Made by a program: the position numbers and the translations under genes | The notes under the pieces: model-generated | Told to the model about the DNA's origin: nothing | The model's input: only the letters and a program-made list of their open reading frames with translations | The model's database searches: none | Origin: Thermasporomyces sp036564245 | GTDB taxonomy: Bacteria; Actinomycetota; Actinomycetes; Propionibacteriales; Actinopolymorphaceae | Direction: 5' to 3' | DNA length: 64,000 nucleotides | Assembly (NCBI GenBank): GCA_036564245.1 | Contig: DATCKU010000081.1 | Location: 1-64,000, forward strand | Part shown: piece after piece, positions 32,700 through 41,132 of the stretch | Position numbering within the stretch: position 1 is the stretch's first letter | How the letters are laid out: every line of letters begins with the position of its first letter

Positions 32700-33257
32700 A
32701 TGGCTCTTCTTCAGTCGAAACGAGGAAAAGACTCAAAGTTTCTCGAGCTCTTGCGGGAGCAGATCCGCCACGAATTCACCGCTCATCAGCAATATGTGGC
32801 GATCGCCGTGTGGTTCGACGCGCAGGACCTGCCGCGACTCGCCGCACACTTTTACCGACAGGCTCTCGAAGAGCGAAACCACGCCATGATGATCGTGCAA
32901 TATCTGCTCGACCAGGGGGTCAAGGTCACCATTCCCGGTGTCGACGAGGTGCGCAACGACTTCGCCAGCGCACGCGAAGCAGTGGCGCTGGCGCTCGAGC
33001 AGGAACAAAACGTCACCGAGCAGTTCGTCACGCTCGCGAAGACTGCACGAGATGAGGGTGACTACATCGGAGAGCAGTTCTTGCAGTGGTTCCTGCACGA
33101 GCAGGTGGAGGAGGTTTCCTCCATGTCGACCTTGCTGACAGTAGTCGAGCGGGCCGGCGACACGCTCTTTTATGTCGAGGACTTCCTGGCGCGCGAGACG
33201 GTGGGCGACGCCGGCAAGGCGGCAGGAGCACCAGCCGCCGCGGGTGGTGCCGTGTAG
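32700..33257 (+). CDS. Non-haem ferritin (BfrB-like)
   Basis: This 185-residue four-helix-bundle protein has ferritin ferroxidase residues: an early helix with IRHEFTAHQQYVAI, EERNHAMM (ExxH) in helix B, and later EQEQNVTEQF and QWFLHEQVEEV. It stores iron as a 24-mer cage in the cytoplasm and limits Fenton chemistry. The last 20 residues are an Ala/Gly-rich tail. An IdeR-like box precedes it, suggesting iron-dependent control. The ATG at 32700 follows CCGAC without a clear Shine-Dalgarno. Confidence 0.93.
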   Translation: MALLQSKRGKDSKFLELLREQIRHEFTAHQQYVAIAVWFDAQDLPRLAAHFYRQALEERNHAMMIVQYLLDQGVKVTIPGVDEVRNDFASAREAVALALEQEQNVTEQFVTLAKTARDEGDYIGEQFLQWFLHEQVEEVSSMSTLLTVVERAGDTLFYVEDFLARETVGDAGKAAGAPAAAGGAV

Positions 33258-33319
33258 CACGACCGTCGGGTGCAATTTGGGATCCGACTGACCGGCCGTC
33301 GCCGGGGTAAAGGGGACCC

Positions 33320-34327
33320 ATGAGTGATCCGTACGGCGTGCTGCGAGCGGTGCTCGACGACGACCAGTGGCGCCGCCTGCCGCGAGGGAAGCGGCCGACC
33401 TGGATCGCCCCCATGCTGGCGACGCTTACCGAAGACCGCTTCTCCGATGAGCGTTGGATCTTCGAACGCAAGCTCGACGGCGTGCGTGCCGTCGTCGTCA
33501 AGTCCGGCGGCGCGACCCGCATCTGGTCACGTACCCACAAAGACATGAGCGCGAGCTATCCCGAGCTCGTGCAGGCACTTGATCGGCAGCCCACGCAGGA
33601 TTTCGTGGCGGACGGGGAGATCGTCACGTTCGACGGGAAGCAGACGAGCTTCGCCAAACTGCAGGCCAGAATTCAACTGACCGATCCAGTGCGCATCGCG
33701 CGCACCGGGGTCGACGTCTACCTCTACCTCTTCGATCTGCTCATGCTGGCCGACGCCGACCTCACCCGGTTTCCGCTGCGGGTACGAAAGCGGGTACTTC
33801 GCCAGGCACTCCAGTTCACCGATCCGATTCGGTATTCCACCCACCGCAATAGGGAGGGGGAGAAGTACTACCGGCAAGCCTGTGAGCGTGGCTGGGAAGG
33901 CCTCATCGCCAAGCGTTCCGATTCTGCCTACCAGTCGAAGCGCTCGAGGGATTGGCTGAAGTTCAAGTGCGTACGGGATCAAGAAATGGTCGTCGGCGGC
34001 TTCACCGACCCCGCCGGTAGTCGTCAGGGTTTCGGCGCGTTGCTCGTGGGCTACTACGAGCGTGGCAAGCTGCGGTATGCCGGAAAGGTCGGCACCGGCT
34101 ACAACACGCGCACCTTGCAAGATCTGCGGGGCCGGATGGACGCGATGGAGCAGGAGCGCTCGCCTTTCGCCGACCCGGTGCGTGAGCCCGGTGCGCACTG
34201 GATACGCCCGGAGCTCGTCGTGCAGGTCGGGTTCACCGAGTGGACGTCCGACGGCAAGCTCCGCCACCCCCGCTACCAGGGGGTGCGGATCGACAAGGAC
34301 CCACGCGATGTCATCCGCGAGACCTGA
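33320..34327 (+). CDS. ATP-dependent DNA ligase (LigC/LigD ligase-domain type)
   Basis: This 335-residue protein consists of the adenylation domain and the OB domain only. The adenylated lysine is K51 in ERKLDGVRA (motif I), motif III is VYLYLFDLLM, motif IV EGLIAKR and motif V DWLKFKC. Stand-alone ligases of this size act in DNA end joining or base repair alongside Ku/LigD in actinobacteria, but no Ku, polymerase or nuclease gene is in the window. GGTAAAGGGGACCC precedes the ATG. Confidence 0.93.
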   Translation: MSDPYGVLRAVLDDDQWRRLPRGKRPTWIAPMLATLTEDRFSDERWIFERKLDGVRAVVVKSGGATRIWSRTHKDMSASYPELVQALDRQPTQDFVADGEIVTFDGKQTSFAKLQARIQLTDPVRIARTGVDVYLYLFDLLMLADADLTRFPLRVRKRVLRQALQFTDPIRYSTHRNREGEKYYRQACERGWEGLIAKRSDSAYQSKRSRDWLKFKCVRDQEMVVGGFTDPAGSRQGFGALLVGYYERGKLRYAGKVGTGYNTRTLQDLRGRMDAMEQERSPFADPVREPGAHWIRPELVVQVGFTEWTSDGKLRHPRYQGVRIDKDPRDVIRET

Positions 34328-34441
34328 GTTTCCTAGCGAACTCATACAGCACGTTAAGCGTTTTTTCAGGCTTCCTGTCCAGATTGAGCACATGTGGGCA
34401 GTCCGGATGAAGGGAGGCCGTGCGTGGGCTCGGAGAGCTGG

Positions 34442-35041
34442 ATGAGTGCCGGAGGTCAGTTCCGACGACGATTCGGTGGGCGATGGAGAGACCGGACGAC
34501 CGTCGTCGCGGTCGCGGGGACCGCGGCGACGATCACGGTGCTGGCCGTGGGTGGAATCGCACTGGCCACTGGCGACGATTCCGCCCCCGGTTGGAGCACA
34601 ACCGCTGATGTGCCGATCGGCGAGCGGGGTGAACGGCCGCATCTCCGGCACCTTGTGAGACCAGGGTTCCTGGCTGCGCATGGTGCACTGCACGGTGAGT
34701 TCGTCGTACGAGACGGTGACGACGACTTCCAGACCATCGCCATGCAACGAGGAAAGGCTACGAGCGTGAGCGAGTCGTCGATCACCGTCGAAAGCGAGGA
34801 CGGCTACTCGCGTTCGTACGCCATCACCGCTGAGACTCTGGTCAACTCGAACCGGGACGGTATCGATTCCGTCGAGGAAGGGGAGTTGGTCAGTGTCGTC
34901 GCGGTCGTCGAGGGTGACTCGGCCACAGCGATTCGCCTGACCGACGCTTCGGCCCACCGAGAGCTACGAGAGAAGTTCCGCCATCTGCCTTTCCGTTTCC
35001 ACGACGACGAACTCGAAGGCGACACAAGGGACGACAACTGA
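34442..35041 (+). CDS. Membrane-anchored DUF5666-like protein
   Basis: This 199-residue protein has a basic N-terminus, one membrane helix (about residues 19-41, VVAVAGTAATITVLAVGGIALAT) and an external part. Residues about 105-165 form a small beta-barrel of the DUF5666 kind (RGKATSVSESSITVESEDG ... ITAETLV). Such domains are found in secreted actinobacterial proteins of unknown role. ATG 34442 follows GGAG. It is followed by a strong hairpin terminator. Confidence 0.75.
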   Translation: MSAGGQFRRRFGGRWRDRTTVVAVAGTAATITVLAVGGIALATGDDSAPGWSTTADVPIGERGERPHLRHLVRPGFLAAHGALHGEFVVRDGDDDFQTIAMQRGKATSVSESSITVESEDGYSRSYAITAETLVNSNRDGIDSVEEGELVSVVAVVEGDSATAIRLTDASAHRELREKFRHLPFRFHDDELEGDTRDDN

Positions 35042-35044
35042 TCA

Positions 35045-35083
35045 GTGCAGGCCGCCGTGAGGAGGTGTCACGGCGGCCTGCAC
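35045..35083. terminator. Bidirectional hairpin between convergent genes
   Basis: A perfect 16-bp stem, GTGCAGGCCGCCGTGA (35045-35060) with its complement at 35068-35083, encloses a 7-base loop. It lies between the stop at 35041 and the AlaX stop at 35088, so it can serve both strands. The following CTTTCT is only a weak U-tract. Confidence 0.8.
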
Positions 35084-35087
35084 CTTT

Positions 35088-35846
35088 CTACGTGTTCGGT
35101 TGAAGACGGATTCGGACCCGACGAAAGCCGCGTCCCTTGTTCTCCACCTTGGCTATCTCGATCTCGCCGATCGCCTTCGTCGACGCGACATGCGTTCCAG
35201 CGTCGGCTTGTACGTCGAGGCCGGTGATGTCGACGATGCGTACGATCTCGACCTCGGGAGGCACGAGGTTGGTCGCCGTACGGATGATGTCGGGGATGGC
35301 GAACGCCTCAGCGCGGGGGAGTACTCGTACCTGGATGGCACGGTCCGCGGCGACTTCGGCGTTGACGGCCTCGAGCACTCGGTCCCGGAAGCCATCCGGC
35401 AACGAATCCAGGTTGAAGTCGAGCCGACCTTCGAGTGGATTCATGTTCGAACTTGTGACCAACGCGCCGAAGTCGCGATAGACCACACCTCCCAGCACGT
35501 GGAGTGCTGAATGCGTGCGCATCAGCGCAGTTCGTCGTTCGTTTTCAATGGCACCCCGTACCGACGTTCCTACCGGCGGTAATGGATCATCTTCGTGGGG
35601 GAGTAAGTAGAGGTCGTCGCCCTTGCGTGCGCCTACGATCCGCGTCTGGACGCCTCCCCAGAGCAACACGCCGTGGTCCGGCGGCTGACCACCGCCGCCG
35701 GGGTAGAAGGCCGAGCGGTCAAGCACGATGCCGTCCTCGGGCGACGCCGACAAGACGGTGGCATCCCATTCACGAAGCGTCTGATCAGTGAGCTCCAACC
35801 GGTGCGTCCGCCCGTGCCGGTCGAACTGTGGGGTGAAGTCGGTCAT
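35088..35846 (-). CDS. Alanyl-tRNA editing protein (AlaX family)
   Basis: This 252-residue free-standing editing domain related to AlaRS hydrolyses mischarged Ser- or Gly-tRNA(Ala). It has an N-terminal barrel with FYPGGGGQPPD and the zinc/catalytic motif H112-SAL-H116. The second zinc motif, normally CGGTH, reads D215-A-G-T-H219, so the cysteine ligand is aspartate. The ATG at 35846 opens directly on the conserved barrel. It is convergent with the DUF5666-like gene across the hairpin. Confidence 0.9.
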   Translation of the reverse strand: MTDFTPQFDRHGRTHRLELTDQTLREWDATVLSASPEDGIVLDRSAFYPGGGGQPPDHGVLLWGGVQTRIVGARKGDDLYLLPHEDDPLPPVGTSVRGAIENERRTALMRTHSALHVLGGVVYRDFGALVTSSNMNPLEGRLDFNLDSLPDGFRDRVLEAVNAEVAADRAIQVRVLPRAEAFAIPDIIRTATNLVPPEVEIVRIVDITGLDVQADAGTHVASTKAIGEIEIAKVENKGRGFRRVRIRLQPNT

Positions 35847-36079
35847 GGCCTTACGTTAACGCTCCGCGTGGACGAACCAAGGCGGCTTGAGCTTCGGTCG
35901 GCAACCCTCACGTTCGCGGCGAGCGGGCCGACACCTACGACTCCGGAAGCTTCTTCGAGAAGTCGGGGATGAGGTGTCGGATCGGTCAGATGTCGTTCGT
36001 AGGGAGGATGGGAGGCCGCTGACCAACGGCCTCAGGTCCTTGAACGACGCATTTCTCGCACGCAGGAGATGATTGTCAG

Positions 36080-36403
36080 ATGCAGTATCTGATCTCTGTG
36101 CTCGACGACAAGATCAATCCCGGCAGCACGGACAGGGAGCCTTTCATCCGCGAGTTCAATCAACGGCTCAAGGGCGAGGGCTACTGGGTTTTCGCGGGCG
36201 GACTCGCCGATCCTGAGGCGGCCACGGTCATCGACAACCGAGGCGACCAGCCGTTGCTGACCGATGGGCCGTTCGTGGAGTCGAAGGAGTACCTCGCAGG
36301 CCTCTGGATCTGGGACGTTCCCGATCTGGATGTCGCGCTCAAGCTCGCCACCGAGGCATCGAAGGTCTGCGATCGCAAGATCGAGGTGCGGCCGTTCCTG
36401 TGA
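36080..36403 (+). CDS. YciI-like (DGPF domain) protein
   Basis: This 107-residue ferredoxin-like-fold protein opens with MQYLISVLDD and carries the signature LTDGPFVESKEYLAG (about residues 59-73), with a final WDVPDLDVALKLA helix. Family members often accompany ECF sigma factors of the ECF41/42 kind and may bind small molecules. No sigma factor gene is adjacent here. It probably acts in the cytoplasm; its function is unknown. Confidence 0.87.
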   Translation: MQYLISVLDDKINPGSTDREPFIREFNQRLKGEGYWVFAGGLADPEAATVIDNRGDQPLLTDGPFVESKEYLAGLWIWDVPDLDVALKLATEASKVCDRKIEVRPFL

Positions 36404-36629
36404 GCCGGCCTTCGGCAGTGTCCGACCCGAGAGCCCGACAAAGCGGCGACCGGGCTCGTCGCTCGAGTCGCGAGCCGCGATGTCTCACGTGCGATGGGTC
36501 CGTGACGCCGGAGCCTGGTCGCGTCCGTTCTGCCGGTCGACTTCGCGGTTCGAAATCGCGTGCGAGCCCGGAGCGGTCGACCTGCGGATGGGGGTGGGTG
36601 AGGACGGGTCCGAGTGGCCACTACTTGAC

Positions 36630-36643
36630 ATAATGTACATTAT
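36630..36643. promoter_or_regulatory. AT-rich 14-bp palindrome (operator-like)
   Basis: ATAATGTACATTAT is a perfect 14-base palindrome in an otherwise GC-rich region, overlapping a TTGACA hexamer at 36625-36630. The ATGT/ACAT half-sites are like PadR-family operators. No gene begins just downstream on either strand, so its target is not evident. Confidence 0.45.
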
Positions 36644-36663
36644 CGGCGTTTTAGGTGAGGTGC

Positions 36664-37005
36664 TCAGGCGCGCTGACCAGCCCACGAGTCGGCCCGGTCG
36701 ACGAGGTCCCGGAGGAGATTCACGAACTCCTCGCGATGCGGCGTATCGGGAAGGCGTCGCTGAGCGTCGGCCAGCAGATCGAACCGGATCTTGCGCAGCA
36801 TCTGATCGCGCACCTGCGGCGGGAAGTCGGCCAGTGCCAGCCAACCAAGGTTGTTGTCGTCGATCTCGCGGAGTCGTCGCTTTGCTTCGGGGGTCGGCAA
36901 TCTCGTCGCAAGGTAACCGACCACCCAGTAGAAGGCCGATCCCTTGGTCGACCAGAGCACGTCCGGAGCGAGCGCGATCGTGGCAGCCACCTCGTTCGTC
37001 ACCAC
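36664..37005 (-). CDS. Small conserved-looking protein of unknown function
   Basis: I do not recognise the family. The protein has about 113 residues, soluble, mostly alpha-helical and Arg/Asp/Leu rich, with LGWLALADFPPQVRDQMLRK in the middle and a hydrophobic start ATIALAPDVLW. Start codons are weak: GTG at 37005 is chosen after GAGGG, and TTG at 37008 and GTG at 37002 are alternatives. Codon use fits the region. It lies between uvrA-like and yciI-like genes. An aspartate/asparagine-rich spacer suggests a real protein rather than a shadow frame. Confidence 0.6.
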   Translation of the reverse strand: MVTNEVAATIALAPDVLWSTKGSAFYWVVGYLATRLPTPEAKRRLREIDDNNLGWLALADFPPQVRDQMLRKIRFDLLADAQRRLPDTPHREEFVNLLRDLVDRADSWAGQRA

Positions 37006-37082
37006 CAACCCTCGGGGCCCGGGGCGGATTGCCCCGTCCTTCCCGTCCAGGATGCCCGCCTATGACCTTGTTGGGTACGGCA

Positions 37083-37156
37083 AAGGACGGCGTCAGCAAG
37101 GCCGAGCTGTGCAGCTCCGACACGAGCAACACATGGTCATTGCTAACGCCGTCCTT
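37083..37156. repeat. Long imperfect inverted repeat with an inner hairpin
   Basis: AAGGACGGCGTCAGCAA (37083-37099) pairs with TTGCTAACGCCGTCCTT (37140-37156) over 17 positions with one mismatch. The 40-base loop itself holds GAGCTG-TG-CAGCTC (37103-37116). It lies just beyond the stop of the UvrA-like gene and before the start of the small minus-strand gene, so it may be a terminator for the former or a remnant of a small mobile element. Confidence 0.55.
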
Positions 37157-37169
37157 CCTGGACCACCAG

Positions 37170-39656
37170 TCAGTGCGTGGCGGCGACGTACTCGGCGAGG
37201 TGCCGGCCGGTGAGTGTCGAGCGCTTCGCGACGAGCTCGGCCGGTGTGCCCTCGAAGACGATCCGACCTCCGTCGTGGCCCGCGCCCGGCCCGAGATCGA
37301 TGATCCAGTCTGCGTGCGCCATGACCGCCTGGTGGTGTTCGATGACGATCACGCTCTTGCCGGAGTCCACGAGCCGGTCGAGCAGCTCGAGCAGCTGTTC
37401 GACGTCGGCGAGGTGGAGCCCGGTGGTCGGCTCGTCGAGTACGTAGATCCCGCCTTTCTCGCCCATGTGGCTGGCGAGCTTCAGCCGCTGGCGCTCACCG
37501 CCGGACAGTGTGGTGAGCGGCTGGCCGAGGCTGAGATAGCCGAGTCCCACGTCGGCGAGGCGTTCGAGGATGGCGTGAGCCGCGGGCGTGCGGGTCTCGC
37601 CAGTTCCGAAGAAGTCGAGCGCCTCGGTCACCGACATCGCGAGCACCTCGCTGATGTCACGACCGCCGAACCGGTACTCCAGCACGGCCGGTTCGAACCG
37701 CTTGCCTTCACAGTCCTCGCATGTCGTCGCGACGCCGGCCATGAGCCCGAGGTCGGTATAGACGACACCGGCGCCGTTGCATGTGGGGCAGGCGCCCTCG
37801 GAGTTGGCGCTGAAGAGCGCCGGCTTGACCCCGTTGGCCTTCGCGAAGGCCTTGCGAATAGGGTCGAGCAACCCGGTGTAGGTGGCGGGATTGCTGCGTC
37901 GCGAGCCGCGGATCGGGGTCTGGTCGATGGCCACTACCCCGGCGTCTTTCGGCATGCAGCCGTGGATGAGCGAGCTCTTGCCCGAACCCGCCACGCCGGT
38001 GACGACGACGAGCACGCCCAGCGGGATGTCGACGTCGACGTTCTTGAGGTTGTGCAGGTTCGCGCCACGGATCTCGACCTTCCCGGTCGGTGTGCGCACC
38101 TCGGACTTGAGCGGTGTGCGGTCGTCGAGATGGCGGCCGGTGAGCGTTCCGCTCTTTCGCAGTCCGTCTACGGTGCCCTCGAAGCACACGGTGCCACCGG
38201 CCGCACCGGCGCCGGGGCCGAGGTCCACCACGTGGTCAGCGATGGCTATCGTGTCGGGCTCGTGTTCGATCACGAGCACGGTGTTGCCCTTGTCCCGCAG
38301 CTGCAGCAACAGCTCGTTCATGCGCTGGATGTCATGCGGGTGCAGACCCGTGGTGGGCTCGTCGAACACGTATGTCACGTCGGTGAGCGAGGAGCCGAGG
38401 TGGCGAATCATCTTGACCCGCTGCGCCTCGCCGCCCGACAGGCTGCCTGACGGACGGTCGAGCGACAGGTAGCCCAGTCCGATCTCGACGAACGAGTCCA
38501 GCGTGTGCTGCAGAGCCGCCACGAGCGGCGCGACCGACGGATCGTCCACAGTTCGTAGCCACTCAGCCAGGTCACTGACCTGCATCGCACACGCGTCGGC
38601 GATGTTGATCCCGTTGATCTTCGATGACCGAGCCGTCTCGCTGAGTCGCGTGCCGCCGCAGTCGGGGCATGTCGTGAACGTCACCACGCGATCGACGAAC
38701 GCCCGGATGTTCGGCTGCATCGCATCACGGTCCTTGGACAGGATCGTCTTCTGCAGCCGCGGGATGAGACCCTCGTACGTCACGTTGACGCCATCGACCT
38801 TGATCCTGGTCGGCTCCTTGTAGAGCAGCGCCTCACGCTCTTTCCTGGTGAACTTGCGGATCGGCTTGTCCGGGTCGAAGAAGCCGCAACCGGCGTAGAT
38901 GCGGGCGTACCAGCCACTGCTCCCCCAGCCCGGGATCTTGAACGGGCCCTCGTTGAGCGACTTGCTGTCGTCGTACAGCTCCGACAGGTCGAAGTCGGTG
39001 ACCGACCCGCGACCCTCGCAACGGGCGCACATTCCACCGTGGTACACCACGTTGCGCACCACGATCCGCTCTCCCCTGCCCTTGTCCACGGTCATCGCCC
39101 CGGACGCCTTGCGCATGGGAACGTTGAACGAGAACGCGGTCGGCGGTCCGACGTACGGCTTGCCGAGCCGGCTGAACAGCACCCGCAGCAAGGCATTGGC
39201 GTCGGTCGCGGTGCCCACAGTGGAGCGGACGTCAGATCCCATCCGTTCCTGGTCGACGATGATCGCCGTCGTCAGTCCGTCCAGGACGTCAACCTCCGGC
39301 CGGGAGAGTGTCGGCATGAAGCCCTGGAGGAAGGCGCTGTAGGTCTCGTTGACGAGCCGCTGCGACTCCGCCGCAATCGTGTCGAACACGAGCGAGCTCT
39401 TGCCCGAACCGGAAACGCCGGTGAACACCGTCAGCCGCCGCTTGGGAATCTCGATGTTGACGTCTTTGAGATTGTTCTCCCGTGCGCCGATGACGCGGAT
39501 CACGTCATGGCTGTCGGCTGCATGCTGCACCGGAGCCTTTGCCGCCACTCCCCTCGTCCTGCTGTTCCCGGCGCCTTTCGTGCCAGCTGACTTGGCAGCG
39601 GCGGCCCTCGTACCGGCGGCCTTGACCGTGGTCTTGCTGTCCTTGGTCTTGCTCAT
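37170..39656 (-). CDS. UvrA paralogue without UvrB-binding domain
   Basis: This 828-residue protein has two ABC ATPase modules as in excinuclease subunit A. The first Walker A is GVSGSGKSS (80-88); the signatures LSGGEAQRV and LSGGERQRL and the DEPTTGLH Walker B segments are present twice. Zinc-binding CPTCNGAG...CEDCEGKR is kept in the second half. It is over 100 residues shorter than housekeeping UvrA and lacks the UvrB-binding insertion, like UvrA2/drug-resistance types. Residues 1-50 are an unusual Lys/Ala/Thr-rich basic extension. ATG 39656 follows GAGGGGG. It follows a small membrane-protein gene by 37 bases. Confidence 0.9.
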   Translation of the reverse strand: MSKTKDSKTTVKAAGTRAAAAKSAGTKGAGNSRTRGVAAKAPVQHAADSHDVIRVIGARENNLKDVNIEIPKRRLTVFTGVSGSGKSSLVFDTIAAESQRLVNETYSAFLQGFMPTLSRPEVDVLDGLTTAIIVDQERMGSDVRSTVGTATDANALLRVLFSRLGKPYVGPPTAFSFNVPMRKASGAMTVDKGRGERIVVRNVVYHGGMCARCEGRGSVTDFDLSELYDDSKSLNEGPFKIPGWGSSGWYARIYAGCGFFDPDKPIRKFTRKEREALLYKEPTRIKVDGVNVTYEGLIPRLQKTILSKDRDAMQPNIRAFVDRVVTFTTCPDCGGTRLSETARSSKINGINIADACAMQVSDLAEWLRTVDDPSVAPLVAALQHTLDSFVEIGLGYLSLDRPSGSLSGGEAQRVKMIRHLGSSLTDVTYVFDEPTTGLHPHDIQRMNELLLQLRDKGNTVLVIEHEPDTIAIADHVVDLGPGAGAAGGTVCFEGTVDGLRKSGTLTGRHLDDRTPLKSEVRTPTGKVEIRGANLHNLKNVDVDIPLGVLVVVTGVAGSGKSSLIHGCMPKDAGVVAIDQTPIRGSRRSNPATYTGLLDPIRKAFAKANGVKPALFSANSEGACPTCNGAGVVYTDLGLMAGVATTCEDCEGKRFEPAVLEYRFGGRDISEVLAMSVTEALDFFGTGETRTPAAHAILERLADVGLGYLSLGQPLTTLSGGERQRLKLASHMGEKGGIYVLDEPTTGLHLADVEQLLELLDRLVDSGKSVIVIEHHQAVMAHADWIIDLGPGAGHDGGRIVFEGTPAELVAKRSTLTGRHLAEYVAATH

Positions 39657-39693
39657 CGTTCCCCCTCTGTCCGGGTCTGCATCATCGCCGCCT

Positions 39694-39933
39694 CTACGCG
39701 GTGGTCTCGCTCTCCCGGGCGCTGTGTTGCCTGCTGCGCCGCTTGGTGACATACGGCAGGACGAACAGGTTCAGCCCGGTGAACAGCAGCAGTCCGAGCG
39801 GAAGCAGCGGCGTGTAGAACACCCACATGGGCGGTTTCTCCTGCGCTATGGCGATGAAGCAGACGATGACCGTGATCGTGAAGGCAAGGGCCAACCAGCG
39901 GTGGGTTTGCCGAACCCCCTTGCTCCAGCTCAT
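39694..39933 (-). CDS. Small two-helix membrane protein
   Basis: This 79-residue protein has two hydrophobic helices (about residues 13-29 and 37-59) and a basic, charged C-terminal tail (KRRSRQ). I do not recognise its family. The ATG is preceded by AGGAGG at ideal spacing, which supports it as a real gene. It is upstream of the UvrA-like gene on the same strand, 37 bases apart, so the two are probably co-transcribed. Whether they work together is unknown. Confidence 0.8.
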   Translation of the reverse strand: MSWSKGVRQTHRWLALAFTITVIVCFIAIAQEKPPMWVFYTPLLPLGLLLFTGLNLFVLPYVTKRRSRQHSARESETTA

Positions 39934-40203
39934 CCAGACCTCCTGTGGAAACGGGCGACCCAGGCCGCTCGACGGAGTACGGCACGTCGTCGCGTGCCCG
40001 CTGGTACAGACTTCGCATCAGGCACATGATCAGTTCTCCTTCGCCGAGAGGCTGGTTCGCAGACGTAGAAGTGGTAGGCGGTGGTACCGGCCATTCGCCG
40101 GTGTCGTATGGCGACGATCTCGTCGTGTTCTCGATCTACCGGTCCGTGAGGAGACGACGGCGTCCCCTCACGGCACCAGTCCTTGCCTGGTATGCGCGCG
40201 AGC

Positions 40204-40617
40204 TCAGCGCTGCTCCATGATCCGGATCAGGTTGCCGGCAGGATCACGGACTGCGCAGTCACGCACGCCCCACGGTTGATCCATCGGCTCCTGGACGATC
40301 TCCACGTCGTGGGCTTGGAGCCGCTCGAACGTCTTGTCGAGATCGGTGGTCGACAGGTTGACCCCGGCGTAGGTCCCCTTGGCCATCATCTCGGTGATGA
40401 CCCGGGCCTCTTCGTCGGTCTTGCCACAGCCCGGCGGAGCCGGCGGCTCCAGGACGATGGACGTGTCGGGCTGGTTCGGCGGACCGACCGTGATCCAACG
40501 CATCTCCCCCTTGCCGACGTCGCCACGCACCTCGAAGCCGAGGACGTCGCGGTAGAACGCGAGGGAGGCGTCCGGGTCCTTGTGCGGAAGGAAACTCGCG
40601 TGAATCTTGATGTCCAT
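40204..40617 (-). CDS. VOC/glyoxalase-family protein
   Basis: This 137-residue vicinal-oxygen-chelate protein has two beta-alpha-beta-beta-beta units. The first opens with IHASFLPHKDPDASLAFYRD, with a metal-ligand-type His at residue 6 or 12. The second has YAGVNLSTTDLDKTFERLQ and ends with RDPAGNLIRIMEQR, where the Glu is the usual last ligand. It could be a lyase, a resistance protein or a dioxygenase relative. It starts 6 bases after the AraC gene stop, so it is in its operon and may be its target. Confidence 0.88.
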   Translation of the reverse strand: MDIKIHASFLPHKDPDASLAFYRDVLGFEVRGDVGKGEMRWITVGPPNQPDTSIVLEPPAPPGCGKTDEEARVITEMMAKGTYAGVNLSTTDLDKTFERLQAHDVEIVQEPMDQPWGVRDCAVRDPAGNLIRIMEQR

Positions 40618-40623
40618 GGCCCG

Positions 40624-41070
40624 TCAGACTACGTGGGTGAGGACGGCCGGCACTTCTCGATTCCTGACCGGTCTCGTGACTCGCTTCTCGACGCACGGTG
40701 GCAGCGCTGCCTCCCGTGACACCATGCGCCGGTAGGCGCTGGGCGGCATCCCGACGAGCTCGGTGAAGCGGGTGCTGAACGTGCCGAGTGACGAGCAGCC
40801 GACCGCGAAACAGACCTCGGTGACGCTGAGATCGCCACGACGCAGCAGAGCCATGGCGCGTTCGATGCGACGGGTCATGAGGTAGCTGTACGGCGACTCA
40901 CCGTAGGCGGCACGAAACGCGCGACTGAGGTGGCCGGCGGACATCCCCACCCCGCGGGCAAGAGCCTCGACATCGAGCGGCTGCGCGTAGTCTCGATCGA
41001 TTTGATCGCGGACTCGGCGCAACAACGCGAGATCACGAAGCCGCTGTTCCTCTGCCGATTTGCTGCTCAC
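40624..41070 (-). CDS. AraC-family transcriptional regulator
   Basis: This 148-residue protein is almost only the AraC DNA-binding domain: two helix-turn-helix motifs (LDVEALARGVGMSAGHLSRAFRAAYG and SVTEVCFAVGCSSLGTFSTRF) and the MPPSAYR finish. It lacks a sensing domain. It probably controls the VOC gene 6 bases downstream. GTG 41070 is chosen because the upstream extension to 41136 looks non-conserved, but no clear ribosome binding site decides it. Confidence 0.88.
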   Translation of the reverse strand: MSSKSAEEQRLRDLALLRRVRDQIDRDYAQPLDVEALARGVGMSAGHLSRAFRAAYGESPYSYLMTRRIERAMALLRRGDLSVTEVCFAVGCSSLGTFSTRFTELVGMPPSAYRRMVSREAALPPCVEKRVTRPVRNREVPAVLTHVV

Positions 41071-41132
41071 CTGCGCGATCGTGCCACAGAGCGCACGGCC
41101 TTGCCCAGCACAGTCACCGATTTGCCCGGTTG

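Noticed and set aside
34355..34372. T-run after the DNA ligase gene as a terminator
   Set aside because: The stem in front of GTTTTTT is too short and imperfect to support a terminator call.
36264..38450. 728-codon plus-strand frame
   Set aside because: It is antisense to the UvrA-like gene and to the small minus-strand gene and contains no known domain.
39945..40220. 91-codon plus-strand frame in the gap before the VOC gene
   Set aside because: No ribosome binding site, no domain and Arg-rich composition; it also overlaps the end of the VOC gene.
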